Shown here: one piece after another, positions 1-11,578 of the stretch
Position numbering within the stretch: position 1 is the stretch's first letter
Layout: every line of letters begins with the position of its first letter
DNA from: Gentiana macrophylla
Taxonomy: Eukaryota; Streptophyta; Magnoliopsida; Gentianales; Gentianaceae
Length of the DNA: 64,000 bases
NCBI GenBank assembly: GCA_026214975.1
Contig: CM047806.1
Span: forward strand, 95,503,811-95,567,810
Direction of reading: 5' to 3'
Notes under the pieces: generated by a model
Databases searched by the model: none
What the model saw: the letters and a program-made list of their open reading frames with translations, nothing else
Told to the model about the DNA's origin: nothing
Made by a program: the position numbers and the translations under genes

Positions 1-1594
1 TTTTTCAGGTTTCTTCACCTAAGGCGTGGTTTTCGCTATGTTCTTCTATGAGCATGATCGATAACACCTCGCTCGAGATCGACAAGATAATAAAGTCTTT
101 ATCACGCCGCGCGTCCTTCTTCCCCACGGTCGGTAAGCATGTGTCTCGAGTTACGATCCTGCATCAAGGCTTACTCGACATCCTCGCTCTCGCTTGATTC
201 CCCGTTTCGACCGATTGTCCTTCTTGGAATCCATCCAGATGATTGGTAAAGCCACGCGACCGCTTCTTCCTGGATGTAATCGATGTAATACGCTAACACA
301 CTCTGGCCCATGGCGTGGACATCTTCGCCAACTTCGTATAACTTGTATTACGCACTTCCTTAACGACGGACGTGATCAAGCTTCCATCATCATCGCTGAC
401 CGCATATGATTAAATCTCTTCAAATACTCCATCATCGCTTTCATCTCACGCCACGCTCATGAGGTGCGTGGCACTTAAATGAAACTTTGTATTCACACGA
501 ACGCATCCTCAAATTATGTTAGCATGGCAAAATCGAGGCCGACTCAATAGCTTCATAAAACTATCTCTTGCTCGACCTACGAGTAATGCCTCAAGCGCCC
601 GACGCATCGCATTGCGTCGGGTGCTCCATCCTAACCTCATCTTAGATAGATACAGTAGTAGATGGCAATTAACCCTTAGGTGTTGATACCATCGTCAGGC
701 TCTTATCTTGGTATATATAAACGCACTTAGGTTTAGGAAAGCTCTCGATCTCAGCCATTGAAGAGAGACTGCAACCATAAGCGAAACCTGGATTCTTTCA
801 CAGGAATAACATCGGTTCCTCCCTGGCCTTTATAAGTCATCCATTTCTGATGCTTTTGGCTGAATCTCGGGCCTCTTTCTCAGCCCAAGCTAGAGGGCCT
901 TGCGACCTTCGTCTAGGAGTCTGTTTGAAGCTTTCAGCGCATCTTTCAAACCGCCCGTGCTGCTTCGCAGCGTCTTTACGTACCCGAGCACAACTGCGCG
1001 CGTCTTTCGGCCGCCCGATGCACTGTTTTCGCGCCCATAACACGCCTCTCTTTATAATCCACAGACATTAATTCGGAGTGCACTTTGCTAACAGATCCAG
1101 GCGCTCGGTGTTGCAGGTAAGACGCACTTTTCTTGCGGGGGGTTTTCATGGATAAGACCTTGCTTTCATCACGAGGATCCTCCAATTGCAAGATTCAAGA
1201 TTGGATCTTTTCTCGCCTTGCGTCGAGGATCTAACTTATTTCGTTAATCTGCCGAACCTTGATCTGCTGCGACTTTGGATGCGACTTTTAGGAGGCATCG
1301 TGATCTTCGTATTCAATCAATAGAAGACCCTCATTTGGCGCTTAATGTGATGACAAATTATGTCACCCTTGAATAATCCGGGCCCTAATTGAATCTAGTA
1401 TTGAACACTACATAAAACCACTAATGCTAAAAGAGGTGAGATGATGGATTTAGTATTTTGGGTGAGTACACAGATGCATATCTTAGTTGCCTCACGTACT
1501 CTGTTAGGTTCGAGGAATCCAAGCCTTACATAGTTCTGGAGATAGAATTATTTATCGCGAGCAACCTGCGGCCTGCCATACAATAATAGGTCGG
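1..1594. other. No recognisable gene; probable old repeat sequence
   Basis: I find no frame longer than about 73 codons and no domain motif. Short overlapping frames on both strands around 837-1191 look like chance frames in a GC-richer patch. The base composition (many CG dinucleotides, frequent CGA/TCG) is like that of the decayed retroelement interior at 12-22 kb, so this is probably a degraded transposon. No repeat partner inside the window could be identified to prove it. Confidence 0.4.
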
Positions 1595-3292
1595 TGTTGG
1601 AAGATTTTACCATCGATTAAAACAAAAGAAAATTTATAAAACCTATACTACCAATGCAAAACTACCTACTCTGGCCGAATACCGGGTAGTTGCTAGTAAG
1701 TTGGATAAATGTGAATTATCGATCCTCGAGGAATTGGGATATTGAATCTAATTTCACTAATTCCTTTCAATTACACTACTCAAGAAGCGGAAGAGCAGCA
1801 AAAACATAAAACATAAATCAAAAGAACAATCAAAGTAAATCCCAACCTAAGAAACAAAATAAACAAGCTAACCTAAGGAAACCTGGGGATCAAACAATGA
1901 GGCAACCTAAGTGATTTCAATCCTAGCCTATCTCATGATTTCAATTCAAATTGTGGTTTCACCTTTACCACGAGATACAAATCCTAATCTCTTAGTGAAT
2001 CTATTTCTCAGAAGCTATGAATCCTGAATTCCTTAGTGAATTCAATTATCGATCTCTGCATATTTCGAATGTTGAGACCAATATTCCATTACAAAAAAGC
2101 GAAGAGTGTAGATTCGAGTTAACTCTAAGTATTTTAGAGAATCTAACAACCTAGATAATTAACCAATTAACTTGTCATCATTAATGATTAAAGATCCTAT
2201 CTTTACCCATGGTGATCTAATTCTGTGACTTCCAGTTATGTTGTAAGCGTATCAATAACCAAGCGATCTCTCGATCTAATTCACATAATAACATCATAAT
2301 CACGAGAAAAATACAAAATAAATTAAAGATCATGAAAAGCAGAACATAGAAATTGAATAAATTAAATAAACTCACATGGTTTATACAGCAGTTGATCCAG
2401 CCTGAATCAACGAGCGGAAGAAAAAAACTACATCTAATCTAACCCGGATCACCCGAGCACAAGGCTCCGGGTGACCGTATAAGCTTTCTCAAGTTGCATT
2501 TGCTTTCTTTGATGAATATGTGCGGTGGAATAATGAATTGTTGTATGAATTATGGGATTAGGAGTATTGCATCATGGCTGTTTATATAGAGTTTAGATTA
2601 ATTTGCTTAAGTAAATTTGGAATTAATTAGTTTAGGAATGAAAATTCTAAAATTCATATCTTGAGTTGTAGACCTCCAAAAATTATGATCGAATGTCATA
2701 ATTAAGCTCTGGGAAAACTCTACAACTTTCATTAAGGACTCTTCTTCAGAAAACGCCTTTTGATTAGCCGTCGTATTCACGAGTCGTTTCCGGGATTTTC
2801 CACTAGTTTCAGCAGCAGCATCCAAACTTGTAACGCTCATATCTCGGGCCTCGTAAGTCGGAATGAAGTGATTCAAAATCCTGTAGAATCCTCTCTTAAG
2901 CCCTACAAATCTTCTCTTGAGGTCAGAGTCAAATCAGTGTATATCATATCAAGAACTGCATCGGAAGTTCGGCTGCTTAAACTTCATTCAAGCTTTATCT
3001 CCATCTTCCTTCATTTCACTTCTCTTCCATGCAAAACCTCATCATTTAATCCTCTTGCATGCCAAAATATGTATCTATAACATAGGAAAATATACCAAAG
3101 CGTAACACAATCCCAAAATAACATAAAATCACAATTTAAGCACATAAATCGTTCGTTTGCAATTCAACTATAAAAACACCATTTAAACACTTATCAATAT
3201 TTCCAATATAAAGCTCGAATTCTATGAAAATCATCTGAATGTAGGGAAATTGATATAAAAATATCTATAAAAAAAACACTACAAATTGACCA
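1595..3292 (-). repeat. 3' LTR of the minus-strand Ty3-type element
   Basis: This copy aligns over its whole length with 5505-7175, both ending in acaaattgacca (TG start on the minus strand). It is about 1.7 kb, a usual length for Athila-type LTRs. It holds an inverted pair of boxes near 2445-2475 (cggatcacccgag, then ctccgggtgaccg), conserved in the other LTR. Small frames inside it are shadows, not genes. Many differences from its partner are one- or two-base changes at CAG/CTG-containing strings. Confidence 0.82.
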
Positions 3293-4634
3293 CTTAACAA
3301 CTCCACGCACTTAGAAACCTTGCTGCGTCTAAGAGCAAGATAAAGCTTTTATAATCATCACTTTCGAGACAAATAAACACTTATGCAAATATAAAACATA
3401 TTCAAGTAGTTTAGTTTGGTTGCTTTGAACCATCGCAAGTGCGTGTGTGCATAGCCATAATAAATTTCCACTAAATCCACAATTTTAGCTTGAAATTGAC
3501 TCGTATAAAAGCAAAACTAGCTAACATCCCGATTTTAAATTAAATACAAACTACTAAACTTTCCAAGAATTGTACATAAGCAAAGAAGCATGCTATAATC
3601 ATCAAAAATCTCAATTAAAATGGGGTAGGCTTTCAACATTTAGCTCATCATTTACTATGGCATGTGAAAAGAGTGTGGAAAGATGAAACAATTGAAATAA
3701 CTAAATATCTGAGAATATAGCAAAAATGATATAAACTCAAGCAAAGATATGCCTTTGTCTCATTAAAGGGATATAACAAAAATTTGAAAATAAGCACTTT
3801 TCATAGAAATACTAAAAAATATGAGCAAGCAGTAGATACATAAATCATCTATCCACTCCCCACACTTAGATTGCAACTTGTCCTCAAGTTATCTGAAATA
3901 ATAAATTAGAGAACTTAGGTGATTGGATCTTTTGGCAGTGCGGAGGAACCAACAAGAACCAGGATTGCTTGCATAGCTCGATGGTGTGGAGCATCACGGG
4001 ACAAGTTGAATTCATCATGAAAGTGCACAATAGCTATCAAAAATATCCTGCCAGACTTGATTAGTGCAAAAAAGAGTCTCTGAGGGAAAAGAAAAGATTA
4101 CATATATAAAGCACATGGAAAAGGAGATATAGAGATATTTCAAATTTAAGCTCATATAAAGATGGAACATATACATGGAATATTACAAAGTAGTAGGCTA
4201 GGTGCAACTACATGAAAATATATTACAATCACCTACACATGATATGCAATCCTAATAAAATAAGCAAATAAAAATAAATAAATTCAGCCAGGCTCGGTGT
4301 GAGCAAGTTGACCTCGACAACTCTACGGTGACTACGACCCGTGCGAGAAACAAAATAAAAAGCGAGGTAGTATTACGAACCGGCGATTAACTACACTCAA
4401 GAAAAATAAATGAAAAATAGAAAAACAATGCAACTAGATGACATGCAACTAAATGATATGCACTATATGATATGCAAAAAAAAAAGAAAATAAAGAAAGA
4501 AAACTAGCCCACTTTCATTTGCAACACGACATGTATATAATAAGCGTCACCAGATAATGTGAGTTACGATAAGCAGCAGTCTTTGTTCATTATCATGCGG
4601 TGTAAGCTGGCGACTTTAAGACTTATCAAAGGTG

Positions 4635-4880
4635 ATAGCATTATGGAAAACCAACGATTAGCTATATACTAAGCAGATATAACTCATATGAATTTGGGCG
4701 TAGCATACGGAAAACCCGGCGATAGCTACCCGTATGAGTTACGCAAACAACAAGGAAGCACATAAGTCTCAAAGCTTAAAAGATTCATCACGGTGATGCG
4801 TAGCATCACGAAGCCGACATTAGCTACTAATTAACAAATAGACCCGGTTATAGCATACGAGAACCGACAGTAACTATAAC
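4635..4880. repeat. Four spaced ~30-bp palindrome-edged repeats
   Basis: Related units start at about 4635, 4701, 4801 and 4851. Each reads approximately TAGCATnnCGgaaaCCgrCgaTAGCTA, so TAGC at the start is answered by GCTA at the end. Spacer sequences between units differ. I do not know a function. They may be relics of a tandem repeat, which Ty3 internal regions often carry near the 3' end. Confidence 0.5.
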
Positions 4881-5480
4881 TTGCATAGATGAATCATATA
4901 TAAGGAATTGATCAATTATCTAACATGGATTCATAGATGGAAAATTGGACACATGCAAGCTCAGGACATCTATGTAAAAGAAATAGCCACAGAAGCTCAT
5001 ATGAAAGAAATCCATATTAAATAAAGCATTAAAAATAAAGAAAAAGAAAAATTACGGAACACGGGCGTCGTCCGGAATACTAGGCAGGCGTTCACCTGGG
5101 TTTTCAGCCCTGAGCGCTTCGTTCATAATGCCAAGCGCTTTCGTTCCTGCAAGTTAAGAAGCTGGGCGGCGTTCACTTACGAGCGCTCGTCAAACATCGA
5201 AAAAACCACGAAAAGCAGGAAAAACACGACCAACACAAATACTCGGCATGCTTTGTATACACAATATCATCACGGCGACCACATCATAATATAGCCTGAG
5301 AGGTTAGATTAGATACAACTTCACGTTCACAAATTGAGTAAAAACTTTTGCACATTCTTAACCTACGGTCATGAAACACGGCAAAATAAAAACTCTCAAT
5401 CTATTAAAGCGCTACTTTTATTGAAAAAAATAGATCGTAACAAAATCGAAAAATTAATTCAACTAAATTCAACAAAACAC

Positions 5481-5500
5481 CGATTCCCGACAGCGGCATA
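5481..5500 (-). promoter_or_regulatory. Primer-binding-site relic of the minus-strand Ty3 element
   Basis: On the plus strand the site reads cgattcccgacagcggcata. Its reverse complement is a clear but mutated version of the TGGCGCCGTTGCCGGGGAT primer site seen intact at 42822 in another element here. It lies immediately inside the LTR edge, as expected. The two mismatched blocks suggest an old insertion. Confidence 0.65.
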
Positions 5501-5504
5501 CTTT

Positions 5505-7175
5505 CAGTTGGAGAGATTTTGCATCATTAAAACAAAGAAAATTTATAAAACCTATACTACCATGCAAAACTACCTCACAAACGGCCGAATACCGGGTAGT
5601 TGCTAGTAAGTTGGATAAATGCAGGTATCGATCCTCGAGGGGAATTGGGATGTTGAATCTAATTTCACTAATTCCTTTCAATTGCTACTCAAAAGCGGAA
5701 GAGCGAAAAGCAAAAACATAAAACATAAATCAAAAGAACAATCAAAATAAATCTAACCTAGAAACAAAATAAACAAACTAACCTAAAGAAACATGGGATC
5801 AAACAATGAGCGAACCTAAGTGATTTCAATCTAGCCTATCTCATGATTTCAATTCAAATTGTGGTTTCACCTTTACACGAGATACAAATCACTAATCTCT
5901 TAGTGAATCTATTTCTCAAGCTATGAATCACTAATTCCTTAGTGAATTCAATTATCGATCTCTCTCTTCCGAATGTTGAGACCAATATTCCATACAAAAG
6001 CGAAGGTGTAGATTCGAGGTTAACTCTCGTATTTTAGAATCTAACAACCTAGATAATTAACCAATTAACTTGTCATCATTAATGATTAAAGATCCTATCT
6101 TTCTATGGTGATCTAGTCTACGCAACTTCCGTATGTTGTAAGCGTATCAATAGCAAGCTGATCTCTCGATCTAATTCACATAATATCATCATAATCACAG
6201 AAAAATACAAAATAAATTAAAGATCATGAAAACGAACATAGAAATTGAATAAATTAAAATAAACTCACATGGTTTATACAGCGGATTGATCCATGAATCA
6301 GCGAGCGGAAGAAAAAACTACATCTAATCTAACCCGGATCACCCGAGCACATGGCTCGGGTGACCGCTATAAACTCTCAAGTTGCATTTGCTTTCTTTGT
6401 GAATAATGCGGCTGGAATAATGAATTGTTGTATGAATTATGGGATTAGGGTATTGCATGCGGCTGTTTATATAGAGGTTTAGGTAATTTTGCTTAAGTCA
6501 ATTTGGAATTAATTAGTTTTAGGAATGAAACTTCTAAAATTCATATCTTGAGTTGTAGACCTCCAAAAATTATGATCCGAATGTCATAATTAAGCTCTCG
6601 GAAAACTCTACAACTTTCATTAAGGACTCTTCTTCAGAAAACGCCTTTTTGATTAGCCCGTCGTATTACGAGTCGTTTTCGGGATTTTCCACTAGTTTCA
6701 GCAACAGCATCCAAACTTGGCAGCTCATATCTCGGGCCTCTTAAGTCGGAATGAAGTGATTCAAAATCCTGTAGAATCCTCTCTTCAAGACCTACAAATA
6801 TTCTCTTGAGGTCGAGAGTCAAATCAGTGTATATAATATCAAGAACTGCATCGGAAGTTCGGCTGTGAAAGCTTCATTCCAAGCTTTATCTCCATCTTCC
6901 TTCCATTTCACTTCTCTTCCATGCAAAACCTCATCATTTAATCCTCTTGCATGCCAAAATATGTATCTATAACATAGGAAAATATACCAAAGCGTAACAC
7001 AATCCCAAAATAACATAAAATCACAATTTAAGCACATAAATCGTTCGTTTGCAATTCAACTATTAAAAACACCATTTGCTCAATATTTCAATATAAAGCT
7101 CGAATTCTATGAAAATCATACGAATGTAGGGAAATTGATATAAAAATATCTATAAAAAACACTACAAATTGACCA
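5505..7175 (-). repeat. 5' LTR of the minus-strand Ty3-type element
   Basis: Partner of 1595-3292, colinear throughout, including the segment of aaaacataaaacataaatc type, the boxes near 6333-6363 (cggatcacccgag/ctcgggtgaccg) and the terminal acaaattgacca. It carries the junction with the primer-site relic at its low-coordinate edge, which fixes the element's orientation as minus. Promoter elements cannot be assigned with confidence. Confidence 0.82.
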
Positions 7176-8204
7176 TTATGATCGAAACATGTTATTGTCA
7201 TCTTTACCGCTAATGGGGCCTTAACCGCTTGCCCAAGTTATCACTTTGTTAATGGGCTTGGATAGGCTGAGTGCGGACTCCATACGATGTCGATATTGCC
7301 GACTGCGGTACTCGACTCTACGGGACTCGTTGTCTCTGGCGCAGGTAGTGCGGATCTGTCATACGGACTCGTCGTCTACCTTTGCTCAAATGTCGGTAGA
7401 GGTTGTCCCGAATATGAGCGTCGATATGAATATTTTGGGGGCTAATCCGAGGATGTGATGACCAACCGATAGGCGACACGTGAAGGAGTGAAACCTGCAT
7501 ATCGTCACTAGCATACTAGCCGACCTAATAAACCTACGACTTGAGCGCATTCCGTTAAGTTGGTGAAAATCCACGAGCCAGGCCTCGGCTGACCTTAGCC
7601 CTTCTAGCGAATTTCAAACACTTCATTCTTACTACAACACAAACTCTTTAAAATCCTAGCTCTGATCCTTAACTCAATGCTCCCATTTTACGTGACCCTC
7701 AAATCATAATAAAATAATGGAAATGTAATACCAACTTATGAAATAAATCGTATAAGTGCGAGAATTATGAACCATGAACGGCATGTAAGCAAATAATCCA
7801 TAATAACGTAATTCGTAGTCAAATCACCTAAATCAAGCACTTTTCTGGGGTAATATGGATAATACATATGATGCGAAGTTGACTATCATAAACATCTTTA
7901 GTGACGAAAAATGGGGCATTTCGTGACAACTTTTTGTTATCACCAAAATATCCTTTTAGTAGTGTATAGGTTAGACGGTGCCGTACACACAGGAGCAACA
8001 AAGAAGGAGACTGGTTTAATGTATAGACATGGCAGAGAACGATTATCACTGCCCTTGTTTGATTGTAGAAAAAAAAGATATTAATTATAATTTGATATTT
8101 ATAGTTTTATAATGACAATTTGATCATTGTAATTTATATATTTATGCATATTCCATCCGCCCTCATGTGTCTTATATTAGTAAGAAATGTTACACTCATG
8201 TATT
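7176..8204. other. No gene recognised
   Basis: This flank of the minus-strand element contains a GC-richer part (7190-7600) with short frames on both strands and an AT-rich part (7600-8200). No domain, intron signal or repeat partner was recognised. A 73-codon minus frame at 7828-8049 has no recognisable motif. Confidence 0.4.
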
Positions 8205-8459
8205 CAGGGCCGGCCTAACACTAAAGCGGTCGAGGCGGTGGTCTTTGGCCCGACGGTGTCGAGGCCCAATTTTTTTCGTATAGATCAATCGATTCAACTT
8301 TTTAATTTTTTTATTTGAATTGATAAAGGTCCAAAAATTTACTCAAACCGATAAAGACTTTTTTTTTTTTTACGGACTAATTCGAATCGATAAGTATGAA
8401 ATTTGAACTAAAATACCTAATTCGACTTTGCCTTAGGCCCAAAAAATTCAGGGCCGGCC
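8205..8459. mobile_element. MITE-like repeat with CAGGGCCGGCC ends
   Basis: The string attcagggccggcct occurs at both ends of a ~255-bp AT-rich block, and both copies are themselves near-palindromic. The inner part has inverted pieces (tttggcccga against ttaggcccaaa). A related end (gggctggccctgaatttttc) appears at about 40165. Small non-autonomous elements with CAGGGCCGGCCC termini are common in plants. Assignment to a superfamily such as hAT is inference only. Confidence 0.45.
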
Positions 8460-9236
8460 TGGATGTAATTTATATTCTGAGGCGAACTATGCAAGTATCA
8501 TCACTGCTTGAACCTTCTTGACGTGGACTTTGTTCCGGCCGTGAAACATCAATCTCAAACTCTTCCACAATGGTGGTAATGGGTGGAAAATCCTCACATT
8601 TGGGAGCCTTATTTTTAACATAGATAGAACATTAACATTTATTTATTTGAAAGGAACATTTATTTTGTTAAAAGTGCCTGATCCTACATAGGATACAAAA
8701 ATGATAGGGTATTTTGTTTTATAGTTAAATGTCAATAAGGACATTTTGGTATTTTGATTCAAATAATAATTGACTTACTTTTTCATAAGACATTAAGGAC
8801 AAGTGATAAATTAAATACCTAAAATGCCCTCACTACCCTAATTGATTCCAAATTACATCAAGAAAAAAATCGAAAGTCGTCGTGAAACTTCAATGAGGCT
8901 ACTTTGAAAATAGAAACCGATTACTGCAAGAGTGCAGTGCGGATGAAATAAGACTCCGTCTCCATCACCTGCTCCGGTGGCGTTGAAGCGGTGGAGGAGG
9001 TTAGTTGACGAGGAGTCGTATGAAGAAGAGGAAATTGATGGAGAGGTTAGTAAGATGACGTTGAACTTCAAGTAATGAAATTCCTTCTTTGCTTATTTTT
9101 GTTCGATTGCAATTATTGTTTGTTCTATTTCAATTAGTGAATCTTACGCTGTGACCGGGAACTCAATTGGGAAAAATTAGTAATAAGTGTCCCTTTTTCT
9201 AATTTGCAGAAAAAAAAAGCTTGACTTCACCTTTAT
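8460..9236. other. No gene recognised
   Basis: AT-rich sequence with no convincing coding frame. A 72-codon minus frame at 8853-9071 is serine-rich with no motif. Confidence 0.4.
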
Positions 9237-9524
9237 GGCTAAATTACCATTTTGGTCCTCTAACTAGCCCGTTTTTCGATTTTGGTCCTTGTTTTCTCAG
9301 CGACAATTTTAGTCCTGTAAGTGGTTTTTGCCAAAATAGTCTAAGCGTCGGAAAGACCAGTCGCGGAAAAGGCCAATTTTAGTCTGTAAATGGTACTTCC
9401 GGCGTTCAGGACTATTTTTGCAAAAAAAAAAAGACCACTCTGAGGACTAAAATTATCGCGGAGAAAAACCAGGACCAAAATCGAAAAACATGTCTAGTTA
9501 GAGGACCAAAAGTATAATTTAGCC
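9237..9524. mobile_element. MITE with ~90-bp terminal inverted repeats
   Basis: The left end (ggctaaattaccattttggtc) is the near-perfect reverse complement of the right end (gaccaaaagtataatttagcc), and the match continues inward for roughly 90 bp with few mismatches. The element is 288 bp, has no coding capacity, and is flanked by the direct duplication CTTTAT at 9231-9236 and 9525-9530. This makes it a foldback MITE. The family is not certain. Such 'ttttggtcctctaac' repeats are widespread in plants. Confidence 0.8.
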
Positions 9525-9944
9525 CTTTATCTCATAAAATTGTATTTACATTTTACTGTGTATCCAAATAATGTCACTTGCATATGAAATAATAATTTCT
9601 TTTCATAATTTAGAGCTATGTTTACAAAGACTGAGAACCTTGGCAGAATTCTAATCAAAATAATCATTTTTAGTCAGCTTCTTCTCCTTTTTTTTTTCTT
9701 CTAGAAATTAAACTGTTATGTGCTTTATATAGACTTGCCTGCTAGTGGTATATCAGGAGGAGACTTGACATGATTAATATAAGTCACTGCTATGCTTGCA
9801 GGTGAGAAATTTAATGACGAAATCAATCCCTATTTAGCATTCATTATGTGATATTTGTCGTGGATTTGACTAATGATCTTGTAATAATTTCTCACGTCGA
9901 ATGTTTTGGATAGGATGTGTTCCTATAAGATACTTGCAGCAAAA

Positions 9945-10225
9945 TTGTTTTGGGTCTTGTGCTTGCAAACCGTTTCACGGCGGATCTTCCTTACGATACG
10001 GTGCTTTGGAGCCGGCTATATATTAGTGGAATGATTATGCAAATGCACCACCAAAAGCATCACCAGGCTTACATCATGAACATTAAGAAAGCTCTCGAGC
10101 AACTCGATGATGTTGTAAACAAAGGCGATGCTCTAGCTGTCGTCAAATTGCAAAGCTTAGATATGTTTAAGTTTAGATATTGGAGGATGATATTGTGTGC
10201 ATTTACTGTTTGCATAAATGTTTGA
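9945..10225 (+). pseudogene. Mn superoxide dismutase exon relic
   Basis: Translation gives ADLPYD, then MHHQKHHQAYI and KALEQLDDVVNKGDALAVVKLQS. This matches the N-terminal part of plant mitochondrial manganese superoxide dismutase, which dismutes superoxide in the matrix. The His in the HHQKHHQ-type helix is the family's first metal ligand region. The frame is broken: between LPYD and SGMIMQ a missing base shifts the codons that should give YGALEPAI, and an extra triplet-like insertion adds a stop. Downstream of KLQS the sequence turns into intron-like AT-rich DNA, so this is about one exon, not a whole gene. No other SOD exon was found within the window. It sits 0.5 kb before the tandem-repeat array. 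Confidence 0.82.
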
Positions 10226-10744
10226 TGAGTTTAAAGTCCAAGTTGAGCCTGTATAAGACTATGTTGCACTAAGTTTACATCCACTTGTGTTTATTCCATT
10301 ATATTTACATCTTTCTTTATTGTGTGACAAGAAAAAAGCTTAGGTATCATGATATCAACTGCTTCTCCTTTCTGTAACAATTCTTTCGGTGATATATGTG
10401 ATTTACAATGATGAGGCTATAAATAGTGAGCTATCTTGATGAACTACAAACAATATAGAGATGTCTATTTAATTACATGTCTATTTAATTTGAAAGAACT
10501 AGTCTTAAGAACAGGTATATATAGAGATTCAAAATATTATTGATGAAGTAGACATCATTCATGAGGTTATGGTGTATGCTTTAATTATTTTTAATAATTG
10601 GAATCGAAATTGCTCTTCCAACTAGCATAATGTATTGTGGCAAAAAAACAAAATCATGTATTGAGTTGAAAGTCGTTTTTGTCTTATTGCTGGTGCTTAT
10701 AAGAAAATGAAAAGTCTAGCTGATTTATCGTAGTAGGATAGAAT
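10226..10744. other. AT-rich non-coding sequence
   Basis: Sequence following the MnSOD relic. Stops occur in all frames. It may be remaining intron of that gene fragment, but I cannot identify another exon. Confidence 0.4.
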
Positions 10745-11578
10745 TAGAGGAACATTCTATCAAAATGCAAGTTTTAGCATAATGAACTACAACAACAATG
10801 AATTGTAAAAACAATGAACTACAAAAGTGAACTAGTGAAAAAGAACTCAAAAGTGAACTAACAATATTAAACTTCCAATGGTTAACTACAATAGTGAACT
10901 ACAATTATAAATTCAAAAGTGAACTTTGATTTAAAGTGAATTAGTAATATGAAATAGTAGTGAAGCTGTGAGCAGGAGTGTTTTGAACTCAAATAGTGAA
11001 CCACAAACCATGAACTACAAAAGTACTCACAAAAAAACTTAAAAAGTGAACCGACAATAGTAAACTTCCAATGGTTAACTACAATGGTAAACTACAATTA
11101 TAAACCCCTAAAAGTGGACTTTGGTTTTAAGTTAATTAGTAATCACGAAATAGGTGTGAAAGCAGTGGACGAGTGTTTAGAACTCAATGAAAAGCGTGAA
11201 CGGTGTATTTTGTTAAAGCTAAGTCACAACATTTGTTGCATTTGCATTGGATTGGGAAGAATAGAGTTGGATCATTGTTGAGATGGACTAAAATTATTAA
11301 CTACAACAACGGTGAATTACAATAATGATGAACTATAAATAATGAACTACAAAGTGCACCCATAAAAAAGATTTCAAAAGATAACTAACAATAGTAAACT
11401 TTCAATGGTTAACTACAATAGTGAACTACAATTATAAATTCCAAAAAGTGAACTTTGGTTTGAAGTGAATTAGTAATATGAAATAGTAGTGGCTGTGAAC
11501 AGAGTGTTTTGAACTCAAATAGTGAACCACAAACCTTGAACTACAAAGTACTCTCAAAAAGTGATCGACAATAGTAAA
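10745..11578. repeat. Left part of a tandem array (gtgaactacaa-type units)
   Basis: The block repeats 'caatggttaactacaat(a/g)gtgaac' at about 10868, 11069 and 11402, and short motifs such as gaactacaa and gtgaac recur throughout. Two kinds of half-unit alternate: one carries 'tgaattagtaatatgaaatag' and the other 'ttaattagta' followed by a lysine-codon-like AT-rich part. Together they make a higher-order unit of about 520 bp. The array stops abruptly at the target duplication gtaaa of the Tat element and resumes at 23276. The 65-codon frame at 11084-11281 is just repeat sequence. Confidence 0.85.

Larger units (their letters stand above)
3293..5504 (-). other. Internal region of the minus-strand element, non-coding
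   Basis: The stretch is AT-rich with stops in all frames. The only structured parts are the post-pol-like motif at 3853-3887 and a run of four roughly 30-bp repeats at about 4635-4880, each opening with TAGCAT and closing with TAGCT or a near variant. The GC-rich patch at 5053-5215 shows no recognisable domain. A 90-codon frame at 5334-5606 straddles the primer-binding-site relic and the LTR and is fortuitous. Confidence 0.55.
1595..7175 (-). mobile_element. Non-autonomous Ty3/gypsy-type LTR retrotransposon, minus strand
   Basis: Two long direct repeats (1595-3292 and 5505-7175) bracket about 2.2 kb of sequence with no coding capacity. Read on the minus strand, each LTR begins TGGTCAATTTG, and a decayed primer-binding site follows the 5' LTR directly at 5481-5500. 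It corresponds to the TGGCGCCGTTGCCGGGGA site used by Athila/Tat-type elements. The minus-strand motif at 3853-3887 (TTGAGGACAAG, then a purine-rich GTGTGGGGAGTGG) matches the stretch usually found downstream of pol in these lineages. No gag or pol remains, so movement would have needed proteins from a relative. The flanks (gtcgg before, ttatg after) do not form an obvious target duplication, so the outermost bases are uncertain. The LTRs differ at many small indels. Confidence 0.8.

Noticed and set aside
5334..5606. 90-codon plus frame
   Set aside because: It crosses the primer-site relic and LTR edge of a minus-strand element and reads through non-coding sequence.
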